Shown: positions 25,988 to 33,323 of the stretch, one piece after another
Numbering within the stretch: position 1 is the first letter of the stretch
Layout of the letters: the number at the start of each line of letters is the position of its first letter
Assembly (NCBI RefSeq): GCF_902364025.1
Contig: NZ_CABJCG010000004.1
Span: 124,001 to 188,000, forward strand
Direction of reading: 5' to 3'
DNA length: 64,000 nucleotides
DNA from: Enterocloster lavalensis
GTDB lineage: Bacteria; Bacillota; Clostridia; Lachnospirales; Lachnospiraceae
The notes under the pieces: model-generated
What the model saw: the letters and a program-made list of their open reading frames with translations, nothing else
Databases searched by the model: none
What the model was told of the DNA's origin: nothing
Made by a program: the position numbers and the translations under genes

Positions 25988-27277
25988 TTACTGAATAGTA
26001 TCATTTTTTCGGCTACTTTGCAACACCATATCCAAAAGTTCTGACAGCGGCTCCATGGCGTTTCTGGCCTCCTCGTAGGTGTTGGTCTGGGCTCCCACTT
26101 CGATCAGAGCGGAGCGGGGGCGCAGGTGGAGGTTGTAGCGCAGTCCCTTCAAATAAATCTTGCGCGTAAATCCCGGATAATATGCCTGGGCGTCCAGCTG
26201 CATCTGGAAGCTGAAGGCCAGATTCTGCTCCCGGTAAGGATTTTGCAGGTACTCGATGGGCCCCTCCGGCGTCTGGCTCATGCCGTTAAAAAACATGATC
26301 TGCGCGGTCGGTTTTCCGTCCACATCCGTCACCAGGTGAAGGCTCTCCCCCACGCCGTCCCGGTGGATGTCCAGCACCACCTGTACCGACGGATTTTCCT
26401 CCAGGATCTTGCTGATCCCATCGTACGCATATGTATAAGCCTTGCTGCGGTCCAGCTTCCCGTCCACCAGGTCGTACACCGAGGTGTCGTGGATCACGTT
26501 GTAGCCCTTTGCCGTCAAAAGCTCGGTCAGGTAATTTCCGATCCCCACCACGGTCTCCCCCGGCCCTGAGTCCTTAAACGCCTCCTGGGAGTGGGTGTGG
26601 TAGATCAGAATCTGGGGTTGGCTGTTATCCTCCCCGATGGAGAGATCCTCGCCCAGAAGCCGCGCCGCGCTTATCTCATCCCGCCCCGCCGTGGTGGAGG
26701 TGTGAACGCTGTAAAAATGCTTCATCAAAAAATCATAGTCCGCCAGCTGCTCCATCACATAGGTAGGCCCGGTCACCGCCCGTGAGGTAACCCCCACCAG
26801 CGCCGCCCCTGCCGGCACGGCTCCCGCGTCCGTCTCCCCCTGGGCCAGCGCCTGCGCCCCGCCCGCGTTCTGGTCCGCGCCGTTGTCTCCCGCCTGACCG
26901 GCCGTTGTACCGCCGTTTTGTGTTTCGCCGTTCTCCGCCTTAGTTTCCCCCGTTTCCTCATTGCCATACCAGGCCAGGTACTGGTGTTCCTCGTAAAATG
27001 TTTTCACCGCCTCATACTGCCGGTAGGCCGGGTCCGGATCGCCGGTCTCCCATCCGTCTCCGGTGCGCCCACCCGTTCCCCCGCTCCCCGGCCGGGCCTG
27101 ATGCCACACATAATCCACCAGCCACCGGCCGCCGGTTTCCACAGCGCGCCGGCAGGCGTCCCAGTCCAGATTCTCCGCCGCCGTCCCGGCAGCCCGACCT
27201 GCCAGCAAAAGGACCAGAATCAGCCCGGTACCGGCCGCAAACCACCGGATACCTCCCGCCAGACCTCTTCTCCTCAC
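25988..27277 (-). CDS. spoIIP: Stage II sporulation protein P
   Basis: This 429-residue protein has an N-terminal anchor (LAGGIRWFAAGTGLILVLLLAG), a Gly/Thr/Gln-rich linker (about 90-160) and a C-terminal amidase/endopeptidase domain. The domain shows QILIYHTHSQEAF, VVLDIHRDGVG and LIEVGAQTNTYEEARNAMEPL, with the His and Glu of the catalytic site. SpoIIP works with SpoIID and SpoIIM to degrade septal peptidoglycan during engulfment. The start is a GTG at 27277 with GAGG only 4 nt upstream, which is a tight spacing. The gpr gene is not next door, unlike in Bacillus where gpr-spoIIP are adjacent; gpr is at 48055 here. Confidence 0.92.
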   Translation of the reverse strand: MRRRGLAGGIRWFAAGTGLILVLLLAGRAAGTAAENLDWDACRRAVETGGRWLVDYVWHQARPGSGGTGGRTGDGWETGDPDPAYRQYEAVKTFYEEHQYLAWYGNEETGETKAENGETQNGGTTAGQAGDNGADQNAGGAQALAQGETDAGAVPAGAALVGVTSRAVTGPTYVMEQLADYDFLMKHFYSVHTSTTAGRDEISAARLLGEDLSIGEDNSQPQILIYHTHSQEAFKDSGPGETVVGIGNYLTELLTAKGYNVIHDTSVYDLVDGKLDRSKAYTYAYDGISKILEENPSVQVVLDIHRDGVGESLHLVTDVDGKPTAQIMFFNGMSQTPEGPIEYLQNPYREQNLAFSFQMQLDAQAYYPGFTRKIYLKGLRYNLHLRPRSALIEVGAQTNTYEEARNAMEPLSELLDMVLQSSRKNDTIQ

Positions 27278-27389
27278 TATGCCTCACGTCCCTTCACCCG
27301 CAGATTCTTGCGTTCAACCGCATTACTATAATCATATGCGGGAGGAGGGTGGGAATTGCAAGGAAGATGTGGGGGGGATGCAGCCGTTC

Positions 27390-27632
27390 GTGAGAGGCGG
27401 GGGAACAGGGGGGGAGGTTCCAAGCTCCGCGGTAGGAGAGTCTAAGGCCCAAGGGGACGGGAAAGACGGGCACCGCTCCGAGCTCCAGCGCCGGCCTGAT
27501 GCCGGCCCCTCCGCCTCCGCTTTGCTCCGGGCTTTGAGAGCCCTGCGCAATCCCGCCTTTCCCGCCCCCTTGGACCTAAGACTCTCCAAACCGCTCCACA
27601 GTCACCTCCCCCCCTGTTCCCCCGCCTCTCAC
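27390..27632 (-). repeat. Palindromic intergenic element, copy 1 (reverse orientation)
   Basis: This is a 243-bp element whose first 29 bases (27390-27418, GTGAGAGGCGGGGG...) are the exact reverse complement of its last 29 (27604-27632). The inner half-arms also pair imperfectly. The apex holds GGCCGGCATCAGGCCGGC-type and GGGCTTTGAGAGCCC-type hairpins. It matches copies at 27923-28166 and 43748-43991. Short frames inside it are not genes. It lies upstream of spoIIP. Confidence 0.88.
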
Positions 27633-27745
27633 CCACTACGCGTTCTCTCTTTTCTCCACTTGCATTCCCACATTTTGGGAGGGGAGACGCCAGCCCAAAA
27701 TAATACTCGTAACTTTAGCTTGTTATTTCTTATTATAATATGGAC

Positions 27746-27800
27746 CAAAAAGTTCCTGGACAGGGCTGCCTCATCGTCAGCGGCCCTATCCGGGAACTTT
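27746..27800 (-). terminator. Probable terminator of the BMC operon
   Basis: On the minus strand AAAGTTCC (ending with GGA and GGGC inner pairs) forms a long stem over 27800-27749 and is followed by TTTTTGG. It lies about 380 bp beyond the alcohol dehydrogenase stop, with palindromic element copy 2 in between, as if the element had separated gene and terminator. The rest of 27633-27922 shows no gene. Confidence 0.65.
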
Positions 27801-27922
27801 CAAAAGGAACATTTTATCAACTTAAGGTCGGAACATCGTACGGATACAACCCAAACCCCAGCGGCCCTCCTTTTCGCCACCCCAGGGGAGGAAGTTGAGG
27901 GAGTGCTTTCGACCCCTAGCGG

Positions 27923-28166
27923 GTGAGAGTCAGGGGAGCGGGGGCTGGGGTGACTGTGTAGCGGTTCGCAGCGTCTTAGGCGGAATCGGCGCGAAAAGGT
28001 GGGATTGCGCAGGGCTTACAAAGCCCGGAGCAAAGCGGAGGCGGAGGGGCCGGCATCAGGCCGGCGCCGGAGCTCGGAGCGGTGCCCGCCTTTTCGGGTC
28101 GATTGCGCCTTAGACGCTGCCACCGCGGAGCCCTGGAACCCCAGCCCCCGCTCCCCTGACTCTCAC
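27923..28166 (+). repeat. Palindromic intergenic element, copy 2
   Basis: This is a 244-bp element with perfect 29-bp terminal inverted repeats (27923-27951 and 28138-28166) and an inner pair GCAGCGTC ... GACGCTGC extending to AAAAGG/CCTTTT. Flanking bases CGACCCCTAGCGG on the left and GAACGGATGC on the right are also shared with the other copies. The right flank ends at the stop codon of the alcohol dehydrogenase gene (28178). Confidence 0.9.
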
Positions 28167-28177
28167 GAACGGATGCC

Positions 28178-29353
28178 TCAAACCCCTCCCCGCCAAGCCT
28201 CCCCATAAACCTCTACTACTTGCTCCCTGTCAGCCCTCACCAGATTATCCCCCATACAAAAATCCCTCACCGCCAACTCCGCCAAATCCCCAAATTTCTC
28301 CGGATCCACCCCCTTAAGCTCCTTCAGCGTCTGAGGCATCCCCAAAGATTTCGAAAAAGTACGAACATATCTCACGCACGCCTCCGCCGCCTTCCCATCC
28401 GTCATTTTCGCCGCCCCCGGCAGCTCAAGCGCCTCAGCGATCCGCTGGAAGCGTCCACAGGCTTCGGCCGATTTCCCGTTAAACCTCATCCCATAAGGCA
28501 GTAACACGCTGTTGCAAATCCCATGGGGCAGGTTGAAATGTCCGCCCAAGGCATGAGCCATGGCGTGTACGATCCCCAGCCCCGCATTGGAAAAAGCCAT
28601 ACCCGCCGTGTACTCGGCGTAGGCCATCATCTCCCTGGCCTTCACGTCCTGCCCGTCCTTCACGGCAGCGGGCAGATAATCCTTGATCACGCGGATTGCC
28701 CACATGGCGTCCTTGTCCGTAAACGGCGTGGCCCGGACGGACAGCACAGCCTCGATGGCGTGGGTCATGGCGTCCATCCCCGTGGAGGCCGTCAGTCCCG
28801 GCGGCATGGTCATCATGAAGTCCACGTCGTTGACCGCAATGCTCACCATGCAGTTGGTGTCCATGATGCACATCTTGGAGTGGGTGGCCGGGTTGGTCAC
28901 AATGTAGAAGGACGTCGCCTCCGAGCCGGTGCCCGCCGTGGTGTTCACCGCCACAATGGGAAGTCCGGGCCGGGCGGACAAATCCACGCCCTCGTAGTCC
29001 TCCACCTGGCCGCCGTTGGCGATGACAATGCTCACCGCTTTGGCCGTGTCGATGGCCGAGCCGCCGCCCACCGCCACCAGAAAATCCACCTCAAGGGCCC
29101 TGGCCGCCTGGATGCAGTCATTCACCACCTGGATGGTGGGGTTGGGCTGGACCAGATAGAAAACGGCGTACTCCGCTCCCGCCGCCAGTATCTGCTCTCC
29201 CACCCGGTCCGCCGCCTTGTGCTCAAACAGAAACCGGTCCGTCACAATCAGCCCTCTGCGGTAGCCGCGCTTTTTCAGCTCACCCGGCAGCAGTCCGATG
29301 GAGCCTCTGCCGAAAAAGCTGGTCGTCACCGCGTTAATTCTCTCTCTGCCCAT
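28178..29353 (-). CDS. Iron-containing alcohol dehydrogenase of the BMC operon
   Basis: This 391-residue protein belongs to the group III iron alcohol dehydrogenases, near FucO and PduQ. The NAD-binding motif GGGSAIDTAKA (about 95-105) and the metal-site segments DAMTHAIEA and GIVHAMAHALGGHFNLPHGICN are visible. It would reduce an aldehyde (lactaldehyde, propionaldehyde or glycolaldehyde) to the alcohol and so recycle NADH made by the aldehyde dehydrogenase. It is the last gene of the BMC operon, 39 bp after the vertex protein gene. No obvious N-terminal encapsulation helix is seen, so it may act in the cytosol or be bound through other contacts. Confidence 0.9.
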   Translation of the reverse strand: MGRERINAVTTSFFGRGSIGLLPGELKKRGYRRGLIVTDRFLFEHKAADRVGEQILAAGAEYAVFYLVQPNPTIQVVNDCIQAARALEVDFLVAVGGGSAIDTAKAVSIVIANGGQVEDYEGVDLSARPGLPIVAVNTTAGTGSEATSFYIVTNPATHSKMCIMDTNCMVSIAVNDVDFMMTMPPGLTASTGMDAMTHAIEAVLSVRATPFTDKDAMWAIRVIKDYLPAAVKDGQDVKAREMMAYAEYTAGMAFSNAGLGIVHAMAHALGGHFNLPHGICNSVLLPYGMRFNGKSAEACGRFQRIAEALELPGAAKMTDGKAAEACVRYVRTFSKSLGMPQTLKELKGVDPEKFGDLAELAVRDFCMGDNLVRADREQVVEVYGEAWRGGV

Positions 29354-29392
29354 ATCGTTTCCTTCTCTCCTGCTTCAGATATGATTTCAACC

Positions 29393-29653
29393 TTATTTGC
29401 CCAGCTGGGGCGGGGCATCCACAATCCCCACCACGTAGGCGTCCACCGGAGCCGAGCGGTCCAGCGCGTGCTGGGTGGTCTCGTCCGTGGTCACCAGCAC
29501 CAGCTCGCCGATGCCCGCGCCGATGGTGTCGGCCGCCACAAACAGCTGGGACTTGTCCCCGAAATAGGGTTCCACCAACAGCAGCTTAAACCCCACCAGG
29601 TTCCGGCATTTCCGGGTCGACACCACCGTACCGCGAATTGTTCCCAAAATCAT
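29393..29653 (-). CDS. EutN/CcmL-type BMC vertex protein (BMC-P)
   Basis: This 86-residue protein is of standard length for the pentameric vertex family, with the typical start MILGTIRGTVVSTRKCRNLVGFKLLLV and the core LFVAADTIGAGIGELVLVTTD. Pentamers cap the vertices of the icosahedral shell. The ATG overlaps the pduL stop in an ATGA, so translation is coupled. It is the only BMC-P gene in the window, although shells often have more than one. Confidence 0.93.
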   Translation of the reverse strand: MILGTIRGTVVSTRKCRNLVGFKLLLVEPYFGDKSQLFVAADTIGAGIGELVLVTTDETTQHALDRSAPVDAYVVGIVDAPPQLGK

Positions 29654-30306
29654 CTGGTTCCCTCCTTTACCAGTTCCAGCAGCTGGCCCTGTTTGAGCCG
29701 GAACGCGTTGGCGTCGTCCGTGTCCACGTGAAAATCCAGCCGTCCCTTTTCCGAAACCCGGATCACCACCTGGCCCATGAGGCCGCCCCTAGGGCCGCCC
29801 ACCCGGACCGATACCCGCTCCCCGTCCTCCACGCCAAACCAGCGCGCGTCCTCCGGCGTCATGTGGATATGGCGGTCCGCGATTATGAGACCTGCGCTCA
29901 GCTCCAGAACGCCCGCCGGTCCCTTAACCGTGATTCCCGGCGTGCCCGACAGCTGCCCCGAGGTGCGCACCGGCGCGTCGATTCCCAGCTTCAGGCAGTC
30001 CGTTCCCGACAGCTCCACCTGGCTGGCCGGGCGCTCCGGGCCCAGCACCCGCACTCTGGCGATGGAACCTCTGGGACCCGTCAACTCCACCTGCTCCTCG
30101 CAGGCGAACTGGCCCGGCTGGCTCAACGGCTTCATGGGCCTCAACCGGTGGCCGGGGCCAAACAGCGCCTCCACATCCTCCCTGGTCAGATGAATGTGGC
30201 GGGCTGATATTCCCACCGGCACCTGGTAATACCCGCCGGCAAACTCCCGGACCTGGGCGGCCACCAGCTCTGCCACAAGGGCCGCCATGTTCTCTCTATC
30301 CCACAT
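29650..30306 (-). CDS. pduL: PduL-type phosphate acyltransferase
   Basis: This 218-residue protein has the two PduL barrel domains with their metal-site His motifs: VPVGISARHIHLTREDVEALFG near residues 30-50 and LIIADRHIHMTPEDARWFGV near 140-160. It converts an acyl-CoA to acyl-phosphate and regenerates CoA inside the shell, feeding ATP synthesis by a kinase. The N-terminal helix (ENMAALVAELVAAQVREF) resembles an encapsulation peptide. It precedes the vertex gene by a 4-bp overlap and follows the 98-residue shell gene by 30 bp. Confidence 0.93.
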   Translation of the reverse strand: MWDRENMAALVAELVAAQVREFAGGYYQVPVGISARHIHLTREDVEALFGPGHRLRPMKPLSQPGQFACEEQVELTGPRGSIARVRVLGPERPASQVELSGTDCLKLGIDAPVRTSGQLSGTPGITVKGPAGVLELSAGLIIADRHIHMTPEDARWFGVEDGERVSVRVGGPRGGLMGQVVIRVSEKGRLDFHVDTDDANAFRLKQGQLLELVKEGTR

Positions 30307-30336
30307 TTAAATCGCTCCGTTCTTTTGCGCTGCAGT

Positions 30337-30633
30337 TTATTTCAAAAAGGGCAGAATTGCGCCCACGGAACCGTGGGGTCTGGGGATCACATGGACCGCC
30401 ACCAGCTCGCCGATTCTGGAAGCGGACTCCTGACCGGCCTCCACTGCGGCCTTCACCGCGCCCACATCTCCCTGCACCATCACGGTCACCAGGCCGGAGC
30501 CGATCTTTTCCGTGCCCACCAGCTCCACGTCCGCCGCCTTCAGCATGGCGTCCGCCGCCTCGATGGACGCGGTCAGTCCTCTCGTCTCGATCATTCCCAG
30601 CGCCAGCATTCCTCTTTTAATTCCCTCTGCCAT
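30337..30633 (-). CDS. BMC-H shell protein (PduA/EutM type)
   Basis: This 98-residue protein is one BMC domain: [59 protein letters not shown] with the C-terminal [10 protein letters not shown]. It forms hexamers that tile the shell and let small substrates through the central pore. It is very similar to the 92-residue protein at 31215, so the two are recent paralogs or share one sublattice. Its start overlaps the end of the upstream BMC gene by 17 bp, with GAGGAG inside that gene. Confidence 0.95.
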   Translation of the reverse strand: MAEGIKRGMLALGMIETRGLTASIEAADAMLKAADVELVGTEKIGSGLVTVMVQGDVGAVKAAVEAGQESASRIGELVAVHVIPRPHGSVGAILPFLK

Positions 30634-31030
30634 TTTTTGTTCTCCTCTCTCGCTTTAAATCCCGGGGATTTTCCCCTGTCTTGTGATCCGCTGCCGTCTG
30701 TTTTTCCCCGGCCGCGGCTTTTTCCGCCTCATGGCTTTCAATCATGTTCAAAAGCTTCAACACCTGGGGGTGGGGATTGCTGATGGTCACCGCCACCTTG
30801 ACGTTGTGTTCCCCCACGATCCTGCCGGCGGCCCTGGCAGCCTCCATGGCCGCCTCCACGCCGGAGGTTGAGCCCGCCAGCACCGTGTGGCACATCTTGC
30901 CGCCCAGCCGCTTGTGGCAGCTCACCAGCTCCACCTGCGCGGCCTTAAGCGCCTGATCCACCACCACCACCGTGTTGGCAAAATAACTGACCTCCAATAC
31001 ACCTATGGCGCTCTGCCTCAAATTGATCAC
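30617..31030 (-). CDS. BMC-domain shell protein with charged C-terminal tail
   Basis: This 137-residue protein has one BMC domain (about 1-90: [60 protein letters not shown]). A Lys/Glu/Arg-rich tail of about 40 residues follows ([33 protein letters not shown]). The domain diverges from PduA types and is more like the PduU/EutS or PduK-like minor shell proteins (uncertain). The tail may bind cargo or anchor the compartment. The start is a GTG at 31030 with a poor ribosome site; a 184-bp gap precedes it. Confidence 0.85.
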   Translation of the reverse strand: MINLRQSAIGVLEVSYFANTVVVVDQALKAAQVELVSCHKRLGGKMCHTVLAGSTSGVEAAMEAARAAGRIVGEHNVKVAVTISNPHPQVLKLLNMIESHEAEKAAAGEKQTAADHKTGENPRDLKRERRTKNGRGN

Positions 31031-31214
31031 GCCCCTATCTCTGCTCGTCTATGCCTGTACAGGCCGCCGTCCGGTCGATCTGCCCCAGCGCCGCCGGCCA
31101 TTGGTCTGCCGCCGTCCGCCGGTCTGCCTCGTCTGCCGCCGACAGCCGGTCTGCCTCGTCTGACGCCGCCGGCCGGCTCACCTCAGCGCCGCCGTCCACC
31201 GGTCACGCAAGCTC
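31031..31214. repeat. GC-rich gap with short degenerate repeats between two BMC genes
   Basis: The gap lacks a gene and holds repeats of CCGGTCTGCCTCGTCTG (two close copies around 31118-31165) and GCCGCCG-rich words. BMC operons are usually tightly packed, so this may be an expanded repeat or the remains of a lost gene. Confidence 0.55.
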
Positions 31215-31493
31215 TCACTTAAGCCCCGGCAGAATTTTCCGGATGTCGTCGTGAGGTCTGGGAATCACATGAACCGCCACCAGTTCGCCGATCCGGGAGG
31301 CCGCCGCTTCCCCCGCCTCGGTGGCTGCCTTCACCGCGCCCACCTCGCCGGTCACAATCACGGTCACCAGACCGGAGCCGATCTTCTCCGTGCCCACCAT
31401 CTCCACATCCGCCGCTTTCAGCATGGCGTCCGCCGCCTCGATGGACGCGGTCAGCCCTCTTGTCTCAATCATTCCAATCGCTGTTGCTGCCAT
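31215..31493 (-). CDS. BMC-H shell protein (PduA/EutM type)
   Basis: This 92-residue protein is a canonical hexameric BMC shell protein ([61 protein letters not shown], ending [14 protein letters not shown]). AGGAGG lies 8 nt before the ATG, the best ribosome site among the shell genes, which fits a major shell component. It is nearly the same as the 98-residue paralog downstream over the domain core. Confidence 0.95.
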   Translation of the reverse strand: MAATAIGMIETRGLTASIEAADAMLKAADVEMVGTEKIGSGLVTVIVTGEVGAVKAATEAGEAAASRIGELVAVHVIPRPHDDIRKILPGLK

Positions 31494-31527
31494 AATTTTT
31501 TTCCTCCTGATTTATAGCGGTCCCTGA

Positions 31528-31851
31528 TCACTCCGCCTCTTCTTGAAATTTCACTTTTGAGATACACGATAACGCTTTTGTCCCGTCGTAGGGCCGTTCG
31601 ATCACTTCCACCAGCACATCCTCCGGCCGGTTCAGCTTAAGCGCGGCTCTGCGGGCGACCTCGCAGGCTACCTTCACGTCGTCCACGCTGCCCGCGAACT
31701 TCACCTGGGCCGTCAGCGGGATGAACGCGGAGGCGTCCTTGGGGTTGATGGTGTCGATGCCGATGATCTCAATATCCGCCGCCTTGCACGCCCTGTCCAT
31801 GGCGTACAGCACCGCGCCGTACCCGGCGCACTCCAGAAAGCCGATGGCCAT
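31528..31851 (-). CDS. BMC-domain shell protein
   Basis: This 107-residue protein has a single BMC domain (MAIGFLECAGYGAVLYAMDRACKAADIEIIGIDTINPKDASAFIPLTAQVKFAGSVDDVKVACEVARRAALKL) and a short acidic tail. It lacks the PduA-type [10 protein letters not shown] loop and has a longer insertion (INPKDASAFIPL), so its pore probably differs from those of its two paralogs. GGGAGGTGAG precedes the ATG. The aldehyde dehydrogenase gene ends 14 bp upstream. No tandem-domain (BMC-T) gene is present in this operon. Confidence 0.9.
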   Translation of the reverse strand: MAIGFLECAGYGAVLYAMDRACKAADIEIIGIDTINPKDASAFIPLTAQVKFAGSVDDVKVACEVARRAALKLNRPEDVLVEVIERPYDGTKALSCISKVKFQEEAE

Positions 31852-31865
31852 ACCGTCTCACCTCC

Positions 31866-33311
31866 CTAGATGATCCGCAGGCCGCCCTCCGCCAGCATAC
31901 AGCGGCGGCGCCTGGTAAAGCTTCTGGCGCAGGTCAGGCCCTCGCCTGTGGGACCCGCGATGGTCATGGTGGTGTGTCCTTCCCCGCCGATGCCAAGCCC
32001 CCTCAGGGTGGCCCCGTTTTTCACATAGATGGTCGTCTCGATTTCTTTTCCAAATTTTGTCATATTGTAGACGTTGGTGGAAAAAATGCTGGAGGTGTGG
32101 CGGTTTCCCTGCTCCGCCTCCACACTGCACTGAATACACTCGTCAAAGGTGCGGCAGCGCACGATGGGAAGCACCGGCATCAGCTGTTCCACCATCACGT
32201 AGGGATGGCATTTGGGAACGTCGCAGATCAAAAGTCTGGTGTTCTCATGCCCTGAAACGCCGATGGCCTTCAAAAACAGACCTGCGTCCTTGCCCACCCA
32301 TTTCTTGTTGACCTCGTATTTCCCGTCCTTCTGGATCAGGGCCAGCTTCACGATGGCCTCGGTCTCGGCCGGTGTGAGCAGATAGGCGCCCTGCTCCACC
32401 AGACCGCGGATCAGTCCGTCCGCGGACGCCTCCATCACGAACACTTCTTTCTCCGCAAAGCAGAACAGGTTGTTGTCAAAGGAAGCGCCCCAGTAAAGCT
32501 CCCGGGCGGCCAGCTTCACATCCGCCGTGTCGTCCACGATCACCGGCGGATTGCCCGCCCCTGCGCCGATGGTCTTTTTGCCGGAGCGCAGCAGGGCGTT
32601 CACCATCCCCATGCCTCCGGTTCCCACCATCAGGCGGATCTTGGGGCTGGAGGTCATCTTGTTCACAGCGTCCATGGTGGGTTCCCGCTGCATGGTGATC
32701 AGATTGGCAGGCCCGCCGTTCTCCACAATGGTCTTGTGCAGCAGCTGCAGACAGAAGGCGCAGCACTTTTTCGCTCCCGGGTGCACGTTGAACACCACGG
32801 AATTTCCGCCTGCAATCATGCTGATGGTGTTGTGGATCACCGTCTCCGTGGGGTTGGTGGAGGGTGTGATGGCCCCGATCACCCCGAAGGGCGCGTATTC
32901 CTCGATCATCAGCCCCCCGTCCCCGGAAATGGCGTCCGTGGTCAGGCATTCCACGCCGGGCGTCTTGTCCGCCACTGCCAGATGCTTTTCAACCTTGTCC
33001 TCCATCCGGCCCATGCCGGTCTCGTCCCGCACCATCTGCGCCAGTGTGCGCGCGTTCTCCCTGGCCATCACGCGGATGGCCTCGATCACCCGCCTGCGGT
33101 CCTCCACTTTATAATGGAAGGCCCACTCCCGCCCCGCCGCGTAGGCGGCGTCGATGGCGTCCTCCACCCGCTCGAAAACTCCGTTATCGCCCCGGGGGCC
33201 CGGGGTGCCGGGCGCGGGCGGGTACGCTCCCCCGGCGATTGTTCCCTGCTGCTCCATCGCCGCCATGACCTGGCGCACGATGCGTTCAATATCCCTGGTC
33301 TCTATCTCCAT
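31866..33311 (-). CDS. CoA-acylating aldehyde dehydrogenase with N-terminal encapsulation helix (PduP/EutE-like)
   Basis: This 481-residue protein oxidises an aldehyde to acyl-CoA with NAD. The catalytic cysteine is C284 (SFDNNLFCFAEKEV), with the family segments GVIGAITPSTNPTETVIHN and GAGAGNPPVIVD. The first 20 residues (ETRDIERIVRQVMAAME) form an amphipathic helix followed by a Gly/Pro linker, the hallmark of BMC encapsulation. I chose the ATG at 33311 because GGGGAGG lies 6 nt upstream. Given the aldolase next to it, the substrate is probably L-lactaldehyde or glycolaldehyde (inference). Together with PduL and a kinase elsewhere it would yield ATP. Confidence 0.93.
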   Translation of the reverse strand: MEIETRDIERIVRQVMAAMEQQGTIAGGAYPPAPGTPGPRGDNGVFERVEDAIDAAYAAGREWAFHYKVEDRRRVIEAIRVMARENARTLAQMVRDETGMGRMEDKVEKHLAVADKTPGVECLTTDAISGDGGLMIEEYAPFGVIGAITPSTNPTETVIHNTISMIAGGNSVVFNVHPGAKKCCAFCLQLLHKTIVENGGPANLITMQREPTMDAVNKMTSSPKIRLMVGTGGMGMVNALLRSGKKTIGAGAGNPPVIVDDTADVKLAARELYWGASFDNNLFCFAEKEVFVMEASADGLIRGLVEQGAYLLTPAETEAIVKLALIQKDGKYEVNKKWVGKDAGLFLKAIGVSGHENTRLLICDVPKCHPYVMVEQLMPVLPIVRCRTFDECIQCSVEAEQGNRHTSSIFSTNVYNMTKFGKEIETTIYVKNGATLRGLGIGGEGHTTMTIAGPTGEGLTCARSFTRRRRCMLAEGGLRII

Positions 33312-33323
33312 CTGCAACCTCCC

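Noticed and set aside
27279..28208. Several frames of 60-215 codons in the spoIIP-BMC gap
   Set aside because: They run through the palindromic elements on both strands, share the same low-complexity words and lack ribosome sites; the repeats explain them.
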